Assembly: GCA_009602725.1 (NCBI GenBank)
Contig: WELB01000044.1
Location: forward strand, 691,451 to 720,344
From: Spirogloea muscicola
Taxonomy: Eukaryota; Streptophyta; Zygnematophyceae; Spirogloeales; Spirogloeaceae
DNA: 28,894 bases
Reading direction: 5' to 3'
The notes under the pieces: model-generated
Database searches by the model: none
What the model was told of the DNA's origin: nothing
Seen by the model: only the letters and a program-made list of their open reading frames with translations
Shown here: one piece after another, positions 1 to 9,700 of the stretch
Layout: every line of letters begins with the position of its first letter
Position numbering within the stretch: position 1 is the first letter of the stretch
Translations under genes and position numbers: made by a program

Positions 1-105
1 CCCCCCCCCCCTCCTCCTGGTGGCCCCCACACCTCCGCGCTTCTCTCCTTCCTTCCTCTTGCTTGGGTACCCGTCGACTGATGTGCCACTTCGTGCTGCA
101 TGCAG

Positions 106-629
106 CTGCGGCCAAGGGGCACCATCCAAGAGGCGTGGGCATGCACAAGAAGAAGCGGAAGCCAACGCAGGTGAACCTGCGGGCGACGCTGGCAGCGGCC
201 GACGTGCCCACACACGTGGGTGGCGGCGTGCTCTTCCTGCTCGGCGGCACAGGCGTCTCCGGTAGCGCGCTGCTGACGGTCTTCGCCAATCGCAACGTGT
301 ACTACACCATCACCATCTCAGGCAAGCAGCAGTACCCGTTCATCAGGCAGACCGGCGCGTTCAGCCCGCTGCGCTCGCATGCCATCGTCCAGTTCTACCG
401 CCTAGGGGATGTCAAGTCGGAGGTACGGATTGCTTTACCGGGCACGTGGACTGCCACGTCGGCCCGATCGGCGTACCCCCAGTACATGATGCGCGCTCGC
501 AGCACGCTGCCTGCCGGCCTCTACAAAGACATGGCTGCGCACCCCAAGCACTACTACGTGCTCGTCAGCTGGGAGCCCATCCCCATCAGCAACTTCCTCT
601 TCGCCCTCATCGGCCAGCTCCACTACTGA
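106..629 (+). CDS. 3'-terminal exon of an unrecognised protein
   Basis: I do not recognise this gene. An open frame ends at TGA 627-629 and reads back without a stop past an in-frame ATG at 142. Bases 1-105 are pyrimidine-rich and finish in a TGCAG acceptor at 101-105, so 106 is probably the start of a last exon of a gene beginning outside the window. In-frame ATGs at 63, 81 and 142 are alternatives. The product starts with a basic patch (HKKKRKP), followed by a glycine-rich hydrophobic stretch (VGGGVLFLLGGTG onwards) that could be one membrane segment. The rest is aromatic-rich and ends in LHY. GC-rich codon use like the other exons supports coding. Function is unknown, and the neighbouring gene ends towards it. 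Confidence 0.5.
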
Positions 630-956
630 GAAGCCCACCCCTAGACAGCAGCGCCTACTTGAACACTGAGCCCCCTTACATTTGCTCAAGCCCATGCTTG
701 AACAGTTAGTCTGGATAGGATGACAGCCCACTTGCATGCTTGCCTGCTGCACAGCATGCGGGCAGCAGGTCACTTTTGACACATGTCCAAGACATTGCAG
801 CTGGAAGCAGTGTAGGCGTAAAACCTCAATCTTCTTAGGTTCATTTTTTGATCGGACTACTTTGAGAAAAGTGGCGCGCACAGGCACCAGACATGTACAC
901 AAGGCCACAGGTTCAAAACATTGATTGACCACGACTTAGCAATTTGGCACTGCTCG

Positions 957-970
957 TTACAGGAGTTACA
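957..970 (-). promoter_or_regulatory. Candidate TGTAA polyadenylation signals, MscS-like gene
   Basis: Two TGTAA motifs on the minus strand (957-961 and 966-970, TTACA on the plus strand) lie about 450 bases past the stop at 1420. If used, the transcript would overlap the 3' UTR of the left-hand gene. Confidence 0.3.
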
Positions 971-1040
971 TCCTAATTGCGTCCTAGCACCTGACCCACA
1001 TAGTAATACCTTCAACTGCCTACTGGTGCCTCTACACGGT

Positions 1041-1045
1041 TGTAA
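1041..1045 (+). promoter_or_regulatory. Candidate TGTAA polyadenylation signal, left gene
   Basis: TGTAA is the usual polyadenylation signal of green algae. This copy lies about 410 bases after the stop at 629. It is a five-base motif, so chance occurrence is possible. Confidence 0.3.
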
Positions 1046-1419
1046 TGATTCTGACTAAGAGCAGAATGCTGGTGACATATAGTAAGGATGAGGAGCGCCG
1101 GCAAAGGCGGGGGCCCGGCAAGGAGAAAAGCACTGTACATGCCTGAGCTCAGTCCTGGGTGCGTTGATGGCCTCGCTGGTTGGCCTTGTGAAAGTCCAAG
1201 CTCCCTTCGAAGAGAGGTGACGTTGCGCCCTGGCCTTTAGAGTGCTCCTGACGCGCCTTCCTCTTGTGACTATATACTTTAACAATAGGCGAAGTGTCTG
1301 CCAAAGCAGGCAGTGCTTAAGTTAGCACATAGATGACTATTTGTGAAAGAAGCAAAGACCTCTTCTCCAGTTTTCCTACACACCATGATACTACAAGAGA
1401 TGTGTAGAGCACTGGGAGG

Positions 1420-4400
1420 CTAGTCTGCATCACCTGTAAGGACGAACTCGCGCCGCACGAAGACAGAGTTAGGGATCATGAGGCGGTGCCGGCCGTTGCG
1501 AAGGACGGTATACCGCAGGCTCACAGACTCACACATGCCCTCGAACCACCCAGTGCCCAAATGAACATGGCTGGCGGGAGACATGGATGGCGGCCCCAGC
1601 TGCGATTGGCCCAGGAGCACAGCCACAGTGTCCCCAGGTCGGAAAGGTTGGGCTGCAAAGAGGAAAAAGCCGGCGAAGTAATTGTACCACACGTCCTGCA
1701 CTCCGATTCAAGGCTTGTCAAAATTTACCATTAGCGAATTTCGAGTTCTGCAGTGCTACTTAAAGAGATTCAGCCCTGCCATTTAATTGATACACTCTCA
1801 GGTCCTTCAAAGTGGTAGAGAGTAGGCCAATCAGGGAGTACATGTTGGATAGTCACAACTATGAGACAAAGCCATAAGATAAGCTACAAGACAAGCCATA
1901 ATTCTACACTGGCTGTAGAATGGCGAGAACATCAATACCTTGCCAGCCAGAGCTGCAATCACCAGGGATGGCAGGAGAAGTGAAGCGACCTTGACACCCA
2001 CACTGCAAAAGTGAGCACAACAGCATTTGAGAATATACTAGCAACCTGCATGGTAAGGGTGCTCACAAACTTGCAGTGTACCCGTCTCCTTGCTGTTCTT
2101 GTGCATGCACTTCCTAAAAAATAAGAACAACATGTCACTCAGTCCAGGCATCTATGATGCTTACCTTGACAATACAGTGACCACAGCAATAGCACTTGAC
2201 GTAAGCCTGCCACACCAGCCACACATCAGCCCATTTTGCAAATCAGTGGTGGTCCTATCCTGCAACTTGTGTGACTTGGCAAAGTCCGTGGGACCAGCCA
2301 GCTGGGCATGATTACAACCTGCTGCCTGAATCTCCCCTTCCACTCAGAACCAGGCAGACTCTTTAGAGCCTCACAACCATCACAAATCTTTATTACTTGA
2401 TAGTTCAACGTCGCTGCTTTCGTAAATTACGTGAGCCTGTGGCTTTGATGCGAAGTCTTTGCTCACTCAAGACACAGGATAAGGAAACTGGAGACATTGT
2501 GATCTACAGCTCCATGGTTGCGCAAATGTGTAATTGCCTCTGTCATCACGTTATTTATACCCCAGAGCAGCCACAGAATAGCTGCTGCCATCCTGCAGTA
2601 TGGGCAATTGAACCATCAGTTGTCTGCTAAGTCACTGTCACTGCCTGTCCATAGCATCGTCAGGCAAGCATCCACAACATACTTCCAGGTACAACGGATG
2701 TGTCGCACATCAACTACAGATTGGAAGCATCAGGATGATGCTTGGCTGTCAAGCACACAAATGGCCGGTTATCTTGCAAACATTTACTGTAGTTTGCCCA
2801 AGAGGAGGTGGACTCATTTCTTACGCTAGCCTAGGTAGGACATATCCCAGATTCGATATGACGCTCTTAAATACAATGCCGCCACCAAAGAGCAGCGGAG
2901 CAAGTATTGGAAGGGAGATCTCCTTCAAAGGAAACTGAAAGCTCTGCTGGCACGAGTGAAACATTATCAGGAATTAGTGCATGCAAAATGCTTTGGAGGT
3001 CCATGGACTTCCTAGAAGAGTTGCTTCAGCATAATGGACAACAATGAAATCCCTCTCTGCTTCAGAGAGCTAAGCAGGCTGCATGAGGCCCAGCAGACAT
3101 GGACTTACAGTCTGCAAAAGTGGCAGAACCCTTCCCACAAATGTAGGGATTGCCATTGTGAGGTTGGCCATGGATAGTGACACGCGACAACGCACAAATG
3201 CAGGGTTGTTCCACCACCGCTTGACTATATCCCAGGGGTCATCTATTCCATCCTCGACATCGCCCTCCGCTTCACTTTCACACGCTTCTGCTGTAGTGGT
3301 GGCAGCCTGTGTGCCACTGCACACATGAAAGCCAAATATACAAAAAGTGAGCAGCCTTCAGTACCCAAGAATGTTAGCCCAATCTAATGCTGAAGAGGAC
3401 CTGACTTTAGGTGTAACTGTTTTACATGCTGTACACAAGCTGAGCTTGCGAAAGAGATGTGTGCAGAACCTGCTGTGGACCTCGTCCAACCTTTTCCCAG
3501 CGTCTGCCACAGCCTTAACAAAAGCGTCCCTTTCTGGACCTGCAAAAGTAAGCAGACCTTGAACAATTGTGTATGCAAATGTTGACCTCTTTCAGCTCTC
3601 CTGCTCATATAGAAGCTGCCAGCAGGGCTAGCTATGTTCCTTGCCTCAGCAACCTGAGATGTGCAAATACCTAGATGACAATGCCTCTATTGCCCACAAT
3701 TGCGTACGGCCACGTCTCATATTGCTCATGGACGACCACAAGTCCTAGAATTGTGAATGCAGTTGCTCTGAGATGCAGAGGGATGATGCCAGGTTTATGT
3801 ACTGGCATAAAAGATGATAGCTACTCTTGAAGCTATAGAAACAATGCAGGTGAAAACTGAATCTGGCTTTTCACAATACTTCAACAGGTCAGGGGGAAGC
3901 TTAACAAGTCAATATTGTGCTACTTCTGTAGAGTTGGCTTGAGGGTTTGCTTGAGCGCCCACCTCCCACCATCCCTAGCAAAGTGTCAGATGTTCCCAAC
4001 ATTTGGCTGCTAAGTATGACAGGTCACTGACCTGGCGCAAGTTCTGGACCGCCCCAGGCTTTTCGAGCAGTTGATTTGGCAGCTGCCAGACTGTCACCAA
4101 TGGCACCCCCAGCTCGCTTCGCAAAGCGTCTGCTGGCGACGAATGCAGCAGCAACTCTCCTGACATTCTTCCTTGCGATCCTCTCGTAGTCTATGTCCTT
4201 CAGCGGATGAAAGCCCAGCGGCTCTTCGCTTGCATCCTCCTCTCCTTCCCAGTCTTCCTCACCAACAACCACTCCAGTACCTAGAGCTTCAACATGTAGA
4301 AGAGGGCGACTTGGTGCCAGTCTTGCAAGATGCCAAAGAAGATAACAGCTGGTAACTGCACAAACAGATCAAGAGACAGAACAGGACAGCACCTCTTGAG

Positions 4401-5698
4401 CAACAAAGACATGGTACTTCCTGCAAGTAGGTGCTCACCTGAGTCACCCTCCTCCCAGGCTACAGTGGCTCCGGAGGGCCCTCTGGACATTGATTGTTCT
4501 GCGCCTGCAGCAGGTACAGAGTATGAGTATGTCTCACCCAGTCTATCAGCAGCATCCCAGGGGGGCTGAGGCTAAGCTGGCCGTTTGCAGTGCAATGCTC
4601 TCCATCTATTTGAGCTAGCAGGGTTATGGAGCCAGGACTCTTGAAACAGGTTGTGTGAGTACCTTCCCAGTACTTGCTGCCAGGCTCCAAAGCTGCAGAC
4701 AGATCACTCATGTTGCCTGAGCAACCATTGACAGCATCCTCACTGGGTGAAGCTGTACATGACCAGACCCATGACCAGAACGCACGAATAAGCTTAGTCG
4801 ACCTTGAAGTTGAACAGAATCTCTCAGCGTGCCCTTTGTTCAACCCTTTTCAACTCCCATTTCTCATTTCAGGACTGGTGAAGGTCCAGGAGGGCCTTGT
4901 ACTTTTGTGTGACTGTGAACGAGGAGTTCTGACATGGACATCGGAGGTGCTAATTAATTTCTTGTCAGGTTTGTGTTAAGGCCTCACAAGCTAGCATGCA
5001 GGCCAAGGACAGGCTTCGCAGGAAGCCGACCTCAGGCAACTGAATGGACTGGCTGTTCAACATGCAGCTGAATTGTGGTGGACTCTGCCACACCTGAGTT
5101 GCTTGAGTCGTCTACGTAGATCCTCTGAGACGTACTGACAGCAGCTCCGTTGCTGGTGGCCCTGGACCGAGTGTGATTCCCGGCCACTCTGCCGTTAGCA
5201 GCTGCGGACAGGGTTGGCCCTGAGCCGGCTGCTCGGCGCTCCTCCAGTCTGCCGGTGCCGCTCGCCGCACATGCCGTGCTGTGCCGAGGCGCTGACGAGG
5301 ACGCTGTGGAAGCGCCATCAAGCGGCGCAGTGCCTGCCACTGCCAGCCCCGTCACTGCCCTGAAACCTCCTCCTGCTTTCTCTTGCCCAGCGGCGCATCT
5401 AAGTAGCCTCGCCGCAGCAGCGCGGGGAGGAGCTGGCAGGTGCAGCGGGTCGTTGACGGGCGAGCAGCGCTTGGCGGCGGCACCCAGCACCGAGCTCCGC
5501 AGACGAGCCACGGCAGGAGGAGGAGAGCGGGGGGCAGCGCCGCGGCCGCTGCAGGACGCGCCGGACGGAGCGCCGGCGGCGGCGGCGGCGGCCAGGNCCG
5601 GCGGAACCGCCGCGATGTGCGGCGCGGGCTGCGGGGGGGATGGGGGTGAGAGACCAGCAGCGGGAGAGACTGTTCCAGTAGAGGGCGAAGGCCGTCAT
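1420..5698 (-). CDS. MscS-like mechanosensitive ion channel, probably plastid-targeted
   Basis: Predicted small-conductance mechanosensitive channel that opens under membrane tension to release ions. Phase-compatible exons, 5' to 3' on the minus strand: to 5094, 4752-4663, 4504-4439, 4355-4032, 3539-3481, 3306-3109, 2934-2825, 2592-2476, 2206-2165, 2002-1939, 1695-1420. They give 587 residues counted from 5511. Hydrophobic segments lie at about 358-384, 391-417 and 423-437. A pore-helix region at 462-496 ends in VIAALAGK, followed by DVWYNYFAGFFLF, QPFRPGD, GWFEG, LRYTVL and IPNSVFVRREF, the typical MscS pore and beta-domain order. The N-terminus is rich in Ala, Arg and Ser with few acids, like a plastid transit peptide. 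The start is unclear: 5511 reads GTG, and ATG 5698 joins the frame only if the ambiguous base 5597 is an extra base. The stop at 1420 follows closely on the beta domain, and a donor just before it may splice to a further exon. Confidence 0.88.
5597..5597. other. Ambiguous base N in the 5' exon of the channel gene
   Basis: A single N lies in a GGC/GCC triplet run. On the minus strand the frame beginning at ATG 5698 and the transit-peptide frame of the channel are offset so that removing this one base, or replacing it by three, joins them without a stop. This suggests an assembly or base-call problem rather than a biological break. Confidence 0.55.
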
Positions 5699-6564
5699 TG
5701 GCCAGCTCAGACGCCAAAATGGACAAATCTGAAAGGGGCCAGAAGGGGGGGCTACAGCAAACGGCGACGTTAGTGGCCACTGGGTCCCCCGTTTGAGCAA
5801 GCCCCGAGGCTGCCGAAGCGAGACCGGGGGGGTGGGGGTGCTGGAGATCTCCCCCAGCGGCGCACACTGGCGGCCGGGCAAGATCTCGGCACTGGGCGGC
5901 CGTCGGGGGCCCGCCCACGGCGCCGTCTGACGGCGACCCGTGATCGAGCCCGTGCCCGAAACCGCGAGGTCCCCCATCCCGCTCTCGGAAGGCCCCAGAG
6001 GCCGGACGGAGGGCGGGTCCCCCCCCCCTTCCCTCTCCCGGGCCGTCGGTCGGGCGGGAGGAGGGGGGGACAGGCGCGGTCGCCGAGCGACCACATCCGA
6101 CGGTAAAGATTCTCCCATCTTGCATCGGCGGTCGTGGCGGGGTCGCCCGTCGCTCTTGCGGTCGCAAGCGTCGCCCGCGAACCCCCCTCCCCGCACGTGC
6201 GCCCGCGGCCGGTGCTTGCCGAGCCCCCCCCGCCCGACGCCACGTGGAGCACTCTGTGAGCATGACCACCCGCGCTTGCCACGTGTCCGCCCCTCGCACA
6301 ACTGCCGCGGGTGCCCTGACCCTCCCTCCCCGCCCGCCGATCAAAGCCGTTACTGCCAGCTCGCCTCCCGGCCCCTTCCTCCCTGCTCGGCGATCAGCCC
6401 TGGCTCTTCCCGGGCTCCCACCCCCCTCAACAAGTTCGCAGCTCCGGCGGCCATGGCGCGCTCAGCCTGACCGCGCAGCCGGCGCTTGCTGTCGTCGGCG
6501 CGCCCTGCTCTGCGCCCGAGCTGCCGCCAGGCTCAGCTCCAGTACGCAGCGCTGACGGCCGATC
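5699..6564. promoter_or_regulatory. GC-rich divergent intergenic region, putative bidirectional promoter
   Basis: This interval separates the minus-strand channel gene from the plus-strand limit dextrinase gene. It is far richer in G and C than the introns nearby, with C and G homopolymers (for example around 6017-6030) and many CG dinucleotides. Long open frames on both strands are a by-product of the composition; I see no domain or splice structure in them. No clear TATA box was found. It presumably holds both promoters and both 5' UTRs. A piece at 5720-5750 resembles the dispersed box repeat found elsewhere in the window. Confidence 0.5.
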
Positions 6565-6760
6565 ATGGCGGCTCTCCGGGTGAGTTCTGCTCGCTGCACC
6601 AACGGCGGCTCCTTGATGCCCCCCCCCTGATCATCTGCCATGAGTCACGGAGCCACCGCTCTGGAGCGGCACTCTGTCCCCTGTCCTTGGGAAAGTCACT
6701 TTCGAGGCCAGCACTGAGCAGTCTTTGAGCACCATTACAGCGTCTCGTGCGGGCTGCCCG
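6565..6760 (+). other. Two tiny 5' exons encoding the transit-peptide start
   Basis: Exon 1 is 15 bases (ATG at 6565, encoding MAALR, followed by donor GTGAGT). Exon 2 is a 20-base micro-exon at 6741-6760 between TTACAG and GTAGGA. It encodes RLVRAA and leaves two bases that complete an Arg codon with exon 3 at 6826. The phases 0, then 2, then open all fit and yield a basic, Ser/Ala-rich leader. The context CATGGCGG suits a start. Support is by phase and product only. Confidence 0.65.
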
Positions 6761-9700
6761 GTAGGATCGACCACCTGCTCACCTGTCAAGAGCTCTCCAG
6801 CCTAATTGCTTCCTCGGACTGACAGGCAAAAGCTCAGTTCCAGCTCCGCTATTGCTTGCTTGCAGCTTGCGCTGAAAGTCTCCATGGACACAAGGAAGAC
6901 CACCACGTTCAGGAGGGTGGCTGATCCTTCAACAAAAGCTCGTGCTCCGGTGCACGGCAACAGCTCCTTCGCGTTGCCAGTGCGATTCGAAAAGGAAATC
7001 AGCCACAGGCAAACCAAAATGCCCTCAAGCAGCAGGGGGCTGCTTTACAGGGTCTTCACCAGCGGTAGCAGCACCAGTGTACATGTTAACTTGCAGACGC
7101 AGGAGGTTGAGACGGCAGGCTCAGACTCAAGCCTCTGCCGGCTGCACTATCACAGGTGAGCATCACTTCCTTGACTTGTTGGTAAAAATGGTAATGGTAA
7201 AAATGTGTGTCCAGCTCGAGCCCGTCGTAAGGCTGTCTACACCTCTGATAGATACTCTGACTGCTAATATCATCGGCAAGTTCACTCCAAATGTGGGACC
7301 ACGGAAATATTTTGTCCTTCGCATTTTGTCCTTCGCACAATGCACTTAGAGCTGCAATGTCAATAGACTATTGCTTGCAAGCAGCCAGCTAATCAAAGTC
7401 AAGCGTCAGTGGGGCCTGCGAATGACATTGCACTTGGAAGCTGACCTGGAAGCTAAGTGTAGCTCAAAAGTCCCCTATCAGGATGAGTAGGGGCAATGCA
7501 GATGTATCATTGCCATCACCTCAGCTGTATGCCAGGCTATCCAATGCAGAGGAGGAGGGTATTCTCAATGACCCATCTCTTGCTTTCTGATGGGAGGACA
7601 GGAAAGATGGCAAGTATGACAAATGGGGACTACACCTTTGGGGCGACTCCAAGATTAAGACTGATTGGTCCGAGCCCCTACTTCCAGATGGAGAGGATGC
7701 ATATGGTGCTTATTGGGACGTTGCTGTTGCTGAGGGAGGTGACCTTATCGACTTCCTTATTCACCAAGGGGATGCTAAGGTATCTGCCTGCAATCTGGAT
7801 GGAGTAGAGTTGGGACAAAGGCAAATAATGTCTCAGCGCTTTTAGGCTCTCTTAGTCTCTTTGTAGTAGACCTGACTTACTAGATTCACACTAAGCAATC
7901 ATGCAGATCACATGTTTACTTGTCTGCTGTGTTGGAACTATCAGGATGTAGGAGGTCAAATGAGCACATCTAGCGCAAATGAGGTGTGGGTCGTCTCCCA
8001 AAGGCCATCCCTCTTCGTCACGGAGCCCGACTTGACCGCCCTACCTCAGGTACGGATCATGTTGCTAAGTTGCTGTATGTAGGAGGATTGTCTCGCACAT
8101 TGATTGTCAACCAGGCCCCCCCTGTGTCCTGAAGGATGATGAATACCCTGCTGTTACTGCAAATAGCAGCTCTTCCCCTTGACACCTTGATCTCGTTGTG
8201 CAATGCGCCATCGTGTTTTCACCCATCACTATGTTGTCTGTTTTGAGCAGGGCAATCTTGCACTTGCTAAGGCATTCTGGGTTACAGAGGAGCTTCTGGC
8301 TTGGGACATACCAAATGAAGCAGCTAAAGTGGAGCTGTGCATGAGCAAGACAGCAAGTCTGGAGCTTTCTGGCAAGGGAGTTCAGGGAGCTGATACATGC
8401 ATAACTTTAACACATGATCCAGCAGGTCTACCGAATGAGGTCAGGTCAAGCAGAGAGAATGCGACACTGCAGGATTGCTTGATCACTCTGGAAATGAAGC
8501 GGACCACACAATGGATGGGCTTATCACCTTTTGCTAGTCCAACTTGCCTACCCTTTCCTTGATACAATACACATACAACTGCCTATCTTCAGTGACTACT
8601 TAGATGCATTGTCCATTGCTGCATGTAGATGGTTGGGCTCTTCTATGCTTCCTCTTCACTTGCTCGCCATCTGATTTCGCTAGGTGGTCAAGAAGTTTCC
8701 ACATATTGCCAAGTTGAGCGTGCTCCGGTTGCCATCAGGCACAGACGTGCCAAACCTGCTCAAGAGCCAGCTAGCAATTGCAGCCACAGATGGTATGTTA
8801 TAGTGGCCAGGTGTTGACAGTGTTGACAGGTCATACCAACTATTGAGCATGAGCTCAAACTCAGCTGACAATATATCTTGGTCTTGTGTCTAGGCGCATT
8901 GAGTTGTGGACTAGCTGAAATGACTGCTGCTACTTCTCCTCTATCTCACCTGTGTGAAGGACTACCTTTCGCTTGCATCGCTGGATAGGCTCATTGCATG
9001 CGATGTCCAATCATTTCAGCGGAAGGGAAGCCGGTGGATGCAACTGGCATACAGCTGCCAGGAGTGCTTGACGATCTCTATGCCTACGATGGACCACTAG
9101 GAGCTACTATTTCAGACAATGCTGTCTGTCTTCACGTCTGGGCACCCACAGCGCAGGTTGGACGGGAATCTATGCTAGTGCTCCTGTGCCCCCACAGCAC
9201 TGCTGGACTGCGCATAAGTATTTGACCAACCTTGAAGAACTTCATGATGGTCATGAAACTTCTTAACTTCGTGGTACATCCATCTGGCACAGGCGGTGCG
9301 TGTTCTCTTATACTCGGGCGCTGGAGCTGATAACGAGGAAGAGGTCATCAACATGAAGGAGAGCTCAGGTGTTTGGTCGATTGAAGGGCCAAGGACTTGG
9401 CTGGGAAAGTATTACCTGTACGAGGTCACTGTCTTTCACAACATGACAAACAAGATAGAGATCTGCCGGTCTACTGACCCGTACTCTCGGGGGTGAGCAG
9501 CTCAAACCTCGCTTAGCAGGGCTAGGTAGCCCAGAGCCTTCATTCCGCAGTTGCCGTGGCTATCCTTGGCTGATGCTATGCAGGTTCAAAAGCCTGCGTT
9601 GCACCTCACCGTTGTACACATTGATCTGTTGTCAGGCTCACGGCCAATGGAGGCAAGTCCCTGATTGTTGACCTCCAGGATTCAACTTTGAAGCCAGAAG

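Larger units (their letters stand above)
630..1419. other. Convergent intergenic region with overlapping 3' ends
   Basis: Between the stop of the left gene (629) and the last securely read stop of the MscS-like gene (1420) the sequence is less GC-rich and lacks a convincing independent gene. A minus-strand open stretch at about 1057-1283 could be a further C-terminal exon of the channel gene, because an ATATAG acceptor lies just upstream of it. The rest is most simply the two 3' UTRs. Confidence 0.5.

Noticed and set aside
435-932. Minus-strand open frame opposite the left gene
   Set aside because: No motif, Cys/Arg/Ser-rich, begins in non-coding-like DNA and overlaps the better plus-strand frame.
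4281-4355. Alternative frame LPAVIFFGILQDW as an additional membrane segment of the channel
   Set aside because: It ends in a stop within 25 codons with no usable donor, while the other frame of the same exon is phase-compatible on both sides.
5352-6344. Long minus-strand open frames of 300-330 residues through the GC-rich region
   Set aside because: They consist of Pro/Arg/Ala/Gly low-complexity runs produced by GC-rich composition, conflict with each other in overlapping frames, and show no domain.
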